From contig MVBO01000003.1 of the NCBI GenBank assembly GCA_002261195.1, forward strand, positions 1 through 63,031: a stretch of 63,031 bases of DNA, read 5' to 3'. The position numbers and the translations under genes are program-made. A model generated the notes under the pieces. That model saw only the letters and a program-made list of their open reading frames with translations. It was not told where the DNA came from and searched no databases. Positions 48,138 through 58,990 of this stretch are shown here, piece by piece. Every line of letters starts with the position of its first letter. The first letter of the stretch is position 1. The DNA comes from Bifiguratus adelaidae. Lineage: Eukaryota > Mucoromycota > Endogonomycetes > Endogonales.

Positions 48138-48966
48138 GTGCTGCGCAAGTAGGACGTGCAGAGTCCCGACGCCCGCTCAAAGTGACAAGCTGTCCACACC
48201 GTGGCTGTGCAACTCAGTCCACAGTTTGGCGTCAACGGCATCTTGTCCAACCCGCGTGGTCTTTCCTTTTTAGGACATGTCGTGTTCGAACAACCTGGTG
48301 GGTCCCTGACCTTGTGCATCCTTGCAGAATAATTTGGACATTAGCGCTTAAGGGATGGGAGACTTGTGGATGTCTGAATAGTGTTCAAGGAGGCAAGGCG
48401 TGAAAGCCATCAGTAAGAATGTACCTGCTGCCGAGTACATCACTTCATCATGCAACTTGTCATTGGCAAGAACAGCTTACATTGTGTTCCTGCTTGCTGA
48501 GAGTTCAAGTTGAGTTCAGCGATCGTTAAATCCCACGTCCATGTCGCCTGTTTGCCAATAAGGAGGCCAGCGTATAGCTTTGTTGCCTCATGCCGGGTGA
48601 CGGACGAATAATCTTAACGCCAGCCTGTCGTGCTGAAATTAAAGGTCCGGCGATCAATTATACGTTGAGCATTTCAGAGAGTTTCGTAGCAGCAAATGGT
48701 CGGTGGCATGTAGCTTTAAAGAGTAACGGTGGCATCTTCATCGACGTCATACTTCATAGGGCTTAAAAATCTTCATTAACCTCCGCCTGGTCTGTAGTTT
48801 TTGGAATGTTGTTTAGTTCTTGTTATCTTTTATCGCGGGTAGTCCTTCACACTATTTTCAGGTGTTTCCCTAGCCGTTGCACTTGCTACAATGGCGAGCT
48901 GGTAAACCAGGTGTGTCAACTCTTGCCAGGGTTGTTGAGTTTGAATTGTGCCGTCAACAAGTGCGT
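48138..48966. other. 0.8-kb gap, nothing recognisable
   Basis: Upstream of the channel gene and downstream of the unknown ORF cluster. It must contain the channel promoter. No TATA box, RNA gene or repeat was obvious. Confidence 0.35.
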
Positions 48967-49744
48967 TCAACTCTTGAACTTTTGTGCAACTAAAGTGGCG
49001 AACGTCTGTGTCTGAGTAGCGTCTGTTGCGGGGTTCGTGACAGGATTTGTCGCATCGCCTTTATCCAATGCCATGGCTCTTTCGAGTTCTTGCATGACCT
49101 TGGCCCAATCCTCCTTTTCTTCAGAGTTGCCATAATGGGCGTCGCCAGCGTCGTCTGATAGAATGTCATTCTTGTCATATTTCCTTGCGCATTCCTTCCA
49201 ATGTTCTCTATGCTTGTCAACCTTCTCCTCGCTGGCTAGGAAACACAGCTCGTCTTCCAAACCATCGCCCCTTTGGTGACGCGGATACCCTATGATACAA
49301 ATGTACAACAGAGTATTCCTGCCTAAAGCAAAGGACCTACGCCGCACCTGTTAACGGTGGATTCGTGGTGTGAAAAATTCCAGTATTGAATTGACTGGCG
49401 TTTTGACCAAACGGTGGAAGCGTGCGTCCATGGAGCATTCTGCTGATTCCAGCAATGGCAATGCACCGGGCAGCTTGCACATCCCTGTTCCGTGTTGCTT
49501 GGCCGCACCGGACGGATGGGGTCGCGCTTCGGAGCCAAGAGAAGCCGCAGACAGAGAAGGAGGAGACGATCGAGTTGCTTTGTAAACATGTTGCCCGCCC
49601 ACGTGTTTGCAAGGTCTTTTGCGAACCCCTGTGCTGCCACATTCCTCGTTATGGAGAGACCATCCAATGGCGCTGATGGCAACTTGGCCGAGAGGTGCTG
49701 GATGTGGCCATGGCCAAACATCTTCATGAGATCCTTTGTATCGG
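48967..49744 (-). other. Possible 3' exons or relics of the unknown gene at 49745
   Basis: Long open frames continue on the minus strand after the 274-aa ORF. One contains DLMKMFGHGHIQHLSAKL, another CSMDARFHRLVKTPVNSILE, and the last ends in a helical acidic tail (KEDWAKVMQELERAMALDK, stop at 48967). They would need splicing or frame changes to form one protein. No family is recognised. Confidence 0.35.
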
Positions 49745-50569
49745 CTAGCTGGTCCAGGCCAAGTGAAGAGGAACGATCGGGATTCTCCCTTCGATAGTAC
49801 CAGCGTCTAGTAACCTCTGGACTAGCTCTGGCACAAACTCGCTCACTTTTGGCCATCTGCTCGAGTCAATCGCGTCGTGTGCTTTGGCGTCTTGACCATC
49901 GACCATTATACCGTGTGTAACAACCGTGAGCATCTCAGCCCGGACCTGGGCCGCCAGATCGCTCAGGTGATCGCTTAATGCCGTTGCAGTCTGAATTACA
50001 CCGCGTTGAAAAGCTTTGCGATCTTCTTCCGTCAAGTCAGCACGAAATAGTTTCCCAAGAGTCGATCTACAGGTCCGCGTTCGATTAGCGGCCTTGCCGG
50101 GCACCATCGCATCAGGCATTTCTGCCGTCATCTCTGCCGTCGCTGTTTCCACCATATCTGTGAACCACTCCTTGACAAACTCCCGGTATTGAGCCGGCAC
50201 GTCGAGCTTCATGTTGGCGACAGCCTTCTTTGATGTCAACGGCTCAAACATTCCGAGCTCGTCGGAGCGGACAAGAACGCCCCTTGGTGTTCTCTGCGTC
50301 GAGCTCTCTTTGTTGAACAGTGCGGCGAGGCTCTCGCGGGTAGATTCTTCATTGAGCTCTTTGTTCTTTTTAACAAGCTTACTCAGTTCTCGGTCGATAC
50401 ACTTGCGTAGGTGAATGTTGTATGCGCCTGCGAGATCCTCGACGAGTCTGTCTTTGCTCGCCAAGTCCCCAGTCTCTCTTGTCAGTGGAGCGTTGCCTGG
50501 GAGGCGTCGCTTGGCGAGAGGTATATCACCAACTTGAATCAGCTGTCGTGCCTTTTTGCGCGGCGGCAT
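49745..50569 (-). CDS. Unrecognised 274-aa helical protein
   Basis: An uninterrupted frame from ATG 50569 to a stop at 49745. The start is MPPRKKARQLIQVG, a basic, nuclear-localisation-like N-terminus. The body is mostly helical and rich in Lys, Glu, Ala and Arg, with RETGDLASKDRLVEDLAGAY, KLVKKNKELNEESTRESLAA and AQYREFVKEWFTDMVETATA. No Cys/His cluster, catalytic motif, signal peptide or membrane helix is seen. Codon use looks coding (shadow frames are broken), and the length is well above chance. The context is a region of decayed genes, so it may be a mobile-element protein or a lineage-specific gene; I cannot choose. The stop at 49745 may be an exon end if splicing joins the frames downstream. 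Confidence 0.5.
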   Translation of the reverse strand: MPPRKKARQLIQVGDIPLAKRRLPGNAPLTRETGDLASKDRLVEDLAGAYNIHLRKCIDRELSKLVKKNKELNEESTRESLAALFNKESSTQRTPRGVLVRSDELGMFEPLTSKKAVANMKLDVPAQYREFVKEWFTDMVETATAEMTAEMPDAMVPGKAANRTRTCRSTLGKLFRADLTEEDRKAFQRGVIQTATALSDHLSDLAAQVRAEMLTVVTHGIMVDGQDAKAHDAIDSSRWPKVSEFVPELVQRLLDAGTIEGRIPIVPLHLAWTS

Positions 50570-51392
50570 CTATCGGCAGTTAGAACAGAAGTCCGGTACC
50601 GATAACTCGTCTGACCTACTCACTTTTAAGCTGGTAAGGTAGAGCAGTTAAGCTGATAGGATGTACATGGTGGAAAAAAGAAAGAAAGATGCGTTGTTTG
50701 TTAACATTGTTCAATGTGGTCACTTCCTTTTTGGAACTTTGAATCCAATCAAAAATAACTGTGGTGATACAACAGTGACCACGCTCAGCAGAGTGGTTTT
50801 CTCGCTAGTAGCCCTGTTTCACCACTAATAAAGAGCCATTTCCTTGTCAATCTTTTATCCTGTCGACGGGATTCAAATGGAAAACCACGGGATTCATCAC
50901 CACCCTAGATATGATACGCCGGTTGCCAAGGGTTGAGTTCGACATTTTTGGCAATAGATGAAATTTCAATGAAAGCATCCATGACTTACGCATCCAACAA
51001 TCACGACTTTTGTCCAGTTTACCGTACGGTGCAAACAAGTCTTCCAAATGACGTTCCTCCGTTAGTACATTGCGTAGTGGAACTGTTGTTGAAATAAAAG
51101 TTGAATTCGCATCTCAGTGCATGATTGTTGAATAAGAGTTATCTTAAATAGTACTTTTGAAAGATGGAATGCTCATATTTGATTAAATGAAATCGCAGAC
51201 CGACACTTTCGGAAAAGGTGGTGTATGATTAAAAGATTGTGTTTGAGTACAAGAAACCAGTAGTATATAATCTACTGTATTCTGCTTGTCAGATGGGCTG
51301 CAGAATGTTACTCATAAAGAGTTCGGATTTTTGATTTTCAAGACTATTTTTAATATTGATATTGCATATCGAGCGATATTACATGTCACAAT
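50570..51392. other. 0.8-kb AT-rich gap, nothing recognisable
   Basis: AT-richer than its neighbours, especially 51100-51390. No open frame of note. It ends where the MDR remnant begins. Confidence 0.35.
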
Positions 51393-51464
51393 TTACAATG
51401 AACGATCAACCTTGACAATTTGCTTGCCAAAGTTCTTGCCCTCCAAAACATCAAGAAGAGCAGC
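51393..51464 (-). pseudogene. 72-bp remnant of an MDR oxidoreductase 3' end
   Basis: The minus strand reads AALLDVLEGKNFGKQIVKVD followed closely by TAA at 51393. This is the C-terminal strand-helix of medium-chain reductases such as 2-alkenal/leukotriene B4 reductases. The same block, LFEGKNFGKAVVQV, ends the partial gene at 62862. Upstream bases are unrelated, so only the last two dozen codons survive here. It lies just downstream of the At4g15545-like gene's stop. Confidence 0.65.
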
Positions 51465-51536
51465 ACGCAGTATATACCATACATTAGGGCATGGGGGATT
51501 AGATGAGTACTAGATATCAAAAGGACATAAAAGATG

Positions 51537-52968
51537 TCAGACACTTCTCGTACGACCACTGTGCTCCTCGTTGCGCTGGGTGAGAGCACGTCCCAGCAAG
51601 TCCTCGAATCGATCGGTCAAGGTCTTGTCCTGCACAATTTTGCCAACAGCTTTGACAGTTTGTTCCGCGGTAGCCTTGGATGCATTGAAAAGTGAGACAA
51701 GTTTGGCAAACTCGACAAATTCCTCTGGTGACAGGTGCTTTCGGATATCCTTGTACAGTACCGCAAACGCATCCACCACCGATATCGCCGTCATCGTCTT
51801 TGAACGTGCTTTGTTACGCTGCGTAGCGTCGGTGGTAAAATAAGATACATCGCCTCTATCCTTGACCCTCGCATGCTTTCCATCATCGCTATCTCGTCGA
51901 TGGTGTCCACTACTCATGATACGAACGTGCATTCCATCACGCAGAGCGCCAGAGGCCATCTTTATGGTATCTAGACGGGGGTCACCAATGGACAGTCTAC
52001 GAAGGCGTGCTTACCACTCAATCGATTGGTATTCGCTGGCTTCTCTGGCGGAGGCGACTTGGTCAGATCATTGTAATATCTAGGGATGGGTGAAAACTCT
52101 GACTGCGCCGAATGAGATACGCGATCATAGGTGACATCGAATGGAAAGCTTGCCTGATCAACCATGAGTTACCCGTTTAACCCACCCTGTGCATCTTACC
52201 ATGGTCACATCCTCGGACGACTCGTCCTGATAGGCCGTCAAGCTCGCTCGATGACTCTTACTGGCTGTGGGCGATTCAAGTAGCTCAGGATCAAAATCGT
52301 TGATGGGACCAGGAATGTTGAGGTTCTCATACTCTGATTCAAGTGCTCGAATAGGTCTCGCGGCGGCATTCACGTCGATAGTATTGACAATGGACTAGAT
52401 CTCTATAAGGAAATCGTCGTTTCACGTAAAACATACCTTCCGGAAACGGTCAAGCTTGAGCGCCTAAAATGTATTAGTGTGACATATTCGGCCGAATGAC
52501 GAGACACTTGCCTCTTTTTTGAGCGTGCGATACTTGGTGACCCATTCCGTCTTTTCTGCGACCAAATGTTCCTTTTCTCGCTGGTGCTCCTGTAAGGCTT
52601 GATCTAAATCCTGTATATGTCTGGTCAATTGAGCTTGTCGATTTTCCTGTTGTGTGATACGGGCGTCTCTTTGTGCTACCAAATGCTTCATGATGATTCA
52701 CACGCGCGTCTAAACTCTTTATATGGATATCTTGACTCTTGATCTGTGGACGTGTATTAAATGCTGCTTCGTTGAAAACAATGTACCATACTATTTCCTC
52801 TCGTTCTGTCAAGGCCATTCGCAACCGCTCAATTTCTTGGGTATGCCATATTGTCTTGTTCTCAAATAAATGCAACAGATGCGTTACACCTTGCTGTACC
52901 TACGCAATGGTCAATGCCCTCACCTGTTTTTCCCAATCAGCGCCTTCCATCAATACAAGCAAGGCCAT
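51537..52968 (-). CDS. Coiled-coil protein of the At4g15545-like type
   Basis: Exons can be followed from ATG 52968 (MALLVLMEGADWEKQ), through QEIERLRMALTEREE and a coiled coil (QREKEHLVAEKTEWVTKYRT), a Ser/Pro-rich middle (SEFSPIPRYYNDLTKSPPPE), to the last exon at 51537-51960. The C-terminal domain AVLYKDIRKHLSPEEFVEFA and KATAEQTVKAVGKIV resembles the conserved end of plant At4g15545-type proteins (RSRLSYEQF...LNAHKQTREETL). The role of that family is not established. One joint is uncertain: near 52700 the coiled-coil frame changes by one base without a credible intron, so either a microdeletion or an unusual splice exists. At least four introns are present. Confidence 0.55.
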
Positions 52969-53210
52969 TGTTGTCCTCCTAGTGCCCTAAAACGCTCCCC
53001 ATTCCATCCAAAGGGCCCCTGCATGCCATAAAAGGTATTCAAGGTATGAAGTGTCCCAAATATGGTCAGTAAGACCGATATCTTACGTCACTTTAACACA
53101 CTAGCCAAAACAGGTTATACTTTAAACTAGCACGCCGCCAAGTTCGCCCGAGTTTCTCCACACGCTCTAATTTCCAAAAAGGGTCACTTCCCGAGGATTT
53201 TTTCGAATCC

Positions 53211-53217
53211 TATAAAT
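53211..53217 (+). promoter_or_regulatory. TATA box of the MFS transporter gene
   Basis: TATAAAT, 90 bp before the ATG at 53307 and followed by a pyrimidine-rich leader. The whole 338-bp gap 52969-53306 also holds the divergent promoter of the coiled-coil gene. Confidence 0.5.
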
Positions 53218-53306
53218 CCAGATGACGTCCCTCTCTTATCTCCATCATTTCTGTTTCTCTGCTTTCCCCAGTATCACTGGCATCCACTGCCCTCAATTCG
53301 TTCAAG

Positions 53307-55403
53307 ATGGACGGCGGAAACGAGAAAGGCTATCATGCCGACCATGTCAACCTCAATTTCAACAAGGAGGCAAGGTGTGGGCTTAGACCGTCGTTTCTTC
53401 CTTATCTTTCCCCGCCTAACAAGCCCCTAGGATCCAAAACCCCCTTGCGGGAGTCCCCCAAGTTGACCTCTTCCGCCAGGTCGATCAGTTTGCCCAGGAT
53501 AATTCCATGACGGACATCATCCCGCAGCTGCGAAAAGGTGCCCTCATCGCCCAAGACCCCTTGAACTTCCGGAACATCTCTGGAGAATACGCACTTACGG
53601 AGGACGAAATCGACGCCCTCCACATCGAGCATACGCGCAAGTGGATCCAGCCAGTAGCTTTGTACTTCACCATTATCACATGTTCCATCGGTGCTGCCGT
53701 CCAGGGATGGGACCAGACCGGTTCCAACGGTGCCAATCTTACTTTCCCAACGGCATTCGGGATTGGTTCGAATTCTAACCATGATACGCTGCTCGTGGGC
53801 CTTATCAATTCGGCTCCGTATGTTGCCTCTTCTCTCGTTGGTTGTTGGTTATCCGACCCCCTTAACAACTATCTTGCTCGTCGCGGTACTATCTTCGTCG
53901 CGGGAATCTTCTGTTTCCTCTCTCCCATTGGATCTGCCTTAGCTCAGAACTGGTATCAGCTGTTGATCTGCCGTCTTTTGCTCGGACTCGGTATGGGCTG
54001 CAAGGGTTCTACTGTCCCCATCTTCGCTGCGGAATCTGCTCCTGCTGCCATTCGAGGTGCTCTGGTTATGTCATGGCAGATGTGGACCGCTTTCGGCATC
54101 TTCTTGGTAAGCACGCTGCAACAATTGCTATGCTCCTCTGTTTGCTAATTTCCACCTCTCAGGGAACCTGTGCTAACCTTGCCGTAGCTAACACAGGTGC
54201 TATTTCGTGGAGACTGCAGCTCGGATCTGCCTTCATTCCTGCAGTTCCCTTGCTTTCACTCATCTACTTTTGCCCGGAGTCCCCACGATGGTACATCAAG
54301 AAGAACCGCTATGAAAAGGCGTACGAGTCTCTGCTGAGACTTCGCAAGCACCCTCTCCAGGCCGCGCGTGACTTATACTATATTCATTGTCAGTTGCAAA
54401 TCGAAAAGGAGATCATCGGAGAGAATAACTACTTCACTCGGTTCATCCAGCTCTTCACTATCCCTCGTTTGCGTCGGGCGAGTCTTGCCGCATTCACCGT
54501 CATGATTGCCCAGCAAATGTGCGGTATCAACATTATCGCCTTCTTCTCGTCCACTGTATTCGTGAATGCTGGAGCGAGCGACTTTAACGCCCTGCTAGCA
54601 TCATGGGGCTTCGGTCTTGTCAACTTTGTCTTCGCATGGCCTGCTTTTTGGACCATCGACACGTTTGGTCGTCGGAGCTTGCTTCTCTTCACCTTCCCCA
54701 ACATGGCATGGTCACTGCTTCTAGCCGGGTTGTGTACCTTGATTCCGGGAACCACAGGTGCCCATCTCGGACTTGTCGCGCTGTTCATCTATATCTTTGC
54801 TGCCTTCTACTCCCCCGGCGAAGGTCCCGTGCCATTCACATACTCTGCCGAAGTCTTCCCTCTCTCCCACCGCGAGGTCGGTATGTCTTTTGCTGTCGCA
54901 ACGTGTTTGTTCTGGGCTTCTGTACTCAGTATCACATTCCCACTCATGCTGGCAAGGATGAACACAATTGTAAGTATCTGCCAGCTTTGGGTCTATGAGG
55001 AATCCAATCAATCTCACGATTTGTCTCTAGGGTGCATTCTGCTTCTATGCCGGCCTCAACATGATAGCCTTCGTTATGATCTTCTTCTGGGTTCCCGAGA
55101 CCAAGCAACGCACTCTCGAAGAACTTGATTACGTCTTTGCCGTCCCGACCAAGATCTTCATGAAATATCAACTTCACAAGGCTCTTCCGTAAGCGTCATA
55201 TACAGTCCTTTTAACAGTCGTGGTCTTGCAACTGACTCGTTATGATTAGTTATTGGATCAAGCGCTACGTCTTATTTCAGAAGGATGCCAAACTCGAGCC
55301 ACTGTACCACTTCGATCTCCCAAGTCGTGCAAAGGAGACAGGAGACACTGCTAGCGGTGGCGAAAAGGCCACTGTTGTAGAGGAAGAGAACGATATTACG
55401 TAG
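53307..55403 (+). CDS. MFS sugar-transporter-family permease
   Basis: An intact gene with four introns and about 570 aa. Twelve membrane helices are predictable. Family signatures include [15 protein letters not shown] after helix 1, [19 protein letters not shown] (the GxGxG region of helix 4), [17 protein letters not shown] at the central loop entry (PESPRW), [13 protein letters not shown] in helix 7 (QQxxGIN), [11 protein letters not shown] and the final [18 protein letters not shown] (PETKxxxLEE). This is the sugar porter family, of the type common in filamentous ascomycetes and basidiomycetes, with long hydrophilic ends. The substrate could be a hexose, polyol or similar compound. It is tail to tail with the P450, 378 bp apart. 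Cleaner codon use and higher GC than the decayed flanks suggest recent arrival or strong selection. Confidence 0.88.
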
Positions 55404-55781
55404 TCTGTCGCAGGACAACAGATCAGCGAGTAAACGTATGCCTGACACCGCGCTATTTGCAACAGCTGCTTATGAAACTTAGTTAATCGGACGTGAATAG
55501 AGCAGGAAGGCATGCCTATCTAGGATGATATTAATGAGATTGGAACGTTCTTGAATCATTTCTCATTGCAGACTCGTCGCGACTGTAAGGACCCCTAATA
55601 ATGACACCGTTCGTGCACAGGGGCTGCGATCGTCACCGTTCCCGCAACCTGACTGGTAACAAAGTGTGCACTGGCTAGATGTTGTTCAGTCTTCCAAAGT
55701 TCGTCACATCCACGTCAGCTGTATAGTTCAGTTTGCATGGATGCATAGATGTGGACGCCCACTGTCCCTTGCCACACTTGT
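55404..55781. other. Convergent gap between MFS transporter and P450
   Basis: 378 bp of shared 3' flank. Nothing else seen. Confidence 0.4.
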
Positions 55782-57319
55782 TCATTTTCGGACTTTTACA
55801 CTGGCCTTAAAGTCACAAATCTTGACAAACCACATATTCAGCGTTGTCAACTCTCCTTCTTTCAAACTCGGATCCAGCTCGAAATCAAAGTAGCGCACCA
55901 ATTCCGGAATCAGCTTGCTCATCTCCAGGAGACTAATATTCTTTCCAATACACGTTCGACTTCCCTGACCAAAAGCCAAGAAATACTTCTCAGCGTCTGG
56001 TCCTCGCCCAGATGATTCGATTTCGAACCATCGCTCCGGCCGCCATCGATCGGCATCCGTTCCAAAAACATCCGTGTTCCTGTGCGCCACCCAGGAATTG
56101 ATGCCGACAATCGTGTTGGGAGGAAACATACGCTCCGCTAGCATGGCTCCCCCCGAAGGAACCACACGGGCCATGGGAAATCCGGTGGCAGGATGCAGAC
56201 GCAGAGCTTCTTTGATAACTGCTTGCAGGTATGGCAGCTCTTGTGCTTCTTTAAAGGATACTGGGGAGGATATCCTCCCCTCTGCTGCAGCAGTGTCAAC
56301 CTCGTCTTGAAGGCGGTTCATCGTCTCTGGATTCCGCAGATGATGGTAGAAAACCGCAGCGAGAGTGATAGAAGTAGTGTCGGATCCGGCACCAATATTT
56401 GACTGGGATGTCGTGATGATGTCATTCACTGTCACCCTCTCCGGATCCTCTTCATGCATTTCGAGGAATCTAGACAGGAAGTCAGGAGGTCCCTCTCTCT
56501 TCGCGGTATTGGCATCCTTCAACTCCTTTTGTCGTTGAGCAATCTGCTGTCTCGCAAAGTTGCCAACATATCCGTGGCCACTCTTCTTCGGCATCAAATG
56601 CCACAAATATCGGTGCGGCCATGCATACTGTCCCACAAAGCTGGAGTATATCCCACGCTGGTCGATAGCCCGGAAAACACCATCCTCATCCTCACCGAAA
56701 TCCAAGAATCCGAAACGCTTGCCAAACGTGATTTCTCCGATCACGTCGAAGGCGTAACATTGCAGCCAGTGGCCTAAGTTGATCGTGTACCCACTAGTAG
56801 CAATCTCATTGAAACGCTGCTTGAGAAGCTCGATGCAGTTGTTCACAAAAGGCTCATACCCGACTAAAGTCGACATGCTGTACGCATTGACAACTTTGCG
56901 GCGCTGAGCAGCGTGGCGGTGGACATCTCGCTCAGCGAAGAGAGAAGCCAGCTTTGGATCAGGGGGCATCCAAGCCCAGTACCACGAGGACTAGTAGTAC
57001 GCAAACTCAAGGTTAACAAGTTGGTGAACAGTCGGAGGTGGCGTCCAACCTTGATAAATTTTGTCCCATGCCCATAGATAGTTTTGGCAGCGTGGACATC
57101 ATCCAGTGAATACTCATGAGGTGCGATGCGAACAATGGCTCCATATCTCTTGTGCAATGCCACATTCACCTTTTCAAAGTCACCTTTGTAGATGTGCCAA
57201 CAGTACCACAAGCGAGTAAATCGGGCTAGGAAAGGCCAAGGGATATCGCGAAGAGGATCAAGGACGTATTCAAGGAGATAATATATGAGAAGGAGTCCTG
57301 TACCAAAGGATTGTGCCAT
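55782..57319 (-). CDS. Cytochrome P450 (pisatin-demethylase-like class)
   Basis: Two exons are proposed, about 57070-57319 and 55782-57009, giving roughly 490 aa. The N-terminus from ATG 57319 has a membrane anchor (GLLLIYYLLEYVL); an in-frame ATG at 57430 would add a poor 37-residue extension. Motifs: I-helix GAGSDTTS, K-helix EALRLHP (ExxR), WRPERWF, and the haem loop FGQGSRTCIGKN with the Cys ligand. The core RDVHRHAAQRRKV and GRRISSP-like spacing is typical of fungal CYPs related to pisatin demethylases, which oxidise plant or aromatic compounds. The actual substrate is not predictable. The intron donor (GTTGGA) is non-standard. A copia element begins 145 bp upstream of the start. Confidence 0.85.
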
Positions 57320-57463
57320 CGAATTGGCTGTGGATTGATCCAGTGGAACTCTCGTTCTGATTATGAGAAAGGCGGACTCGTTTGATATCGAATTTGGGGA
57401 TCTGACAGCCCTGTGTGCCTGTTTTATCATAATTTTGATATCATTCTACGGAGAATTAGAGTC

Positions 57464-58990
57464 ATGGCAGACGACGACCGCATCAAGATTCCGAAGCTCA
57501 ATGAGAGCAATTACAGGATCTGAAGTTTCTGCATGATGTCCCTGCTGATTAGCAAGAAATTAGAGGACCACATTGCCTATCCCGGAGGAGTCGAAGGCAT
57601 AGAATCGGAAACGCCAGGATCGACGTCGACGTCTACCCCTGGCAAACTGAGCGACGAACAGCGCAAATTGCGTAGGAACGATGCCCTAGCGAAGTCACTG
57701 ATATTGGGCAACATCGGGGAGGTTCAAAAGACCTATATCTATGAGCTCGAGACCACAAAAGAGTGTTGGGATACATTGAAGGAGGTCTACGGACTCAAAG
57801 GAGAAGCACAATTGCCTGCACTATTTAGTGCCTTTTTAAACTATCAGATGAAACCGAATACGTCAATCGACAGAGCTGTGAATGAGTTGAGCATTTTACA
57901 GGGAGATATTAGAGCTATCAAAAAGTCTGCCCCCGATGATGCTCTCAAAAGATCTCTCTTGTTCAAGGAGCTGCGGCGTGTGAATCCGGCATATGAGCCG
58001 ACGATTGTGGCCATTGAGATGGCACAGGACATGTCATTTGAGACTGTCGTCTCCCATCTGAAGCGTGTGGAGATCAACATTGGTGCTAAAAAGCCAAGCA
58101 TGCCAACGACCGAGCCTGCCCTAGCAGCTAGAGAGCGACGGGTAGGCAATGCCAGTAGAAATAAGAGTGATATTGAATGCTTTCATTGTCACAAGAAAGG
58201 TCATTACCGCACAGAGTGCTACGAGTGGCATAAAACTGAAAAGGGATCAAAGTGGCTAGCTAAACGTGGGGCTGGCACCACATCGAGGGATGATAAATCA
58301 GAGTCAAAAGAGATAGAGAATACCCCAAAAGGGGGAGCATGGACCATTCAAGAGTTCTCGGAACTCTATTCAGACGATTGGATACTTGATACAGGCGCAT
58401 CTTCTCATATGGCATCGAATCGGGCTGTCTTTGTGGACCTAAAGCCCCTGAGTTCCCCATGGATTTTGGAAACCGCAAACGGAGAGGAACTCACTGTCTG
58501 GTACAGTGGAACGATTGAACTGTTTTTGCTAGAAGTGGTAACCCCAAAGCGAATTACTATTAGCGATGTCTTGTATATTCCAGAGTTGACATCAAATCTG
58601 TTGTCCCCCCGCCAGTTCTTTGCAAAAGGAATCATCACCAACATGAACCAAACAACAGGAAACTTCGAACTGCAGTATGAGAGCGAGAAGCTGGCAACAG
58701 CGACTAGAAAAGGAGGCGCATATGTCCTAGCTCTTCGGCCAATCAAACAGAAAGCATTCCGAGCTATGGAGACAAAAAATGGGAGATCGGGCATCGGAGA
58801 ATGGGACATATCAATGACCGTCGGTTGAACGACCTCTACACTGTGGTAGATGGATTATCTGGACCAATTAAACGTCCTCAATCACTTGCTTCTACTCCGT
58901 GTGAGCCATGCCTAAAAGCGAAGCAAATACGTGTTCAAAACCGTGAGTCAAGTGCAAGGGCCACTGAAGTAGATCGAATAAAGTTCATAA
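57464..58990 (+). mobile_element. Truncated Ty1/copia retrotransposon, gag and protease part
   Basis: The polyprotein begins at ATG 57464 (RIKIPKLNESNYRI), is stopped by TGA at 57521-57523 where Trp is usual, and continues open from 57533. It contains a UBN2-type gag, the zinc knuckle CFHCHKKGHYRTEC (CX2CX4HX4C) near 58.18 kb, and the aspartic protease WILDTGASSHMA near 58.39 kb. The frame shifts near 58.8 kb into the GAG-pre-integrase region (MGHINDRRLNDLYTV, with CEPCLKAKQ). Integrase, reverse transcriptase and RNase H are absent, and I saw no LTRs or target-site duplication. It is therefore a dead 5' fragment. It stands head to head with the P450. Confidence 0.85.

Noticed and set aside
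53764-53780. GGTTCGAATTC, another tRNA B-box-like sequence
   Set aside because: It is part of the MFS coding sequence and has no tRNA fold around it.
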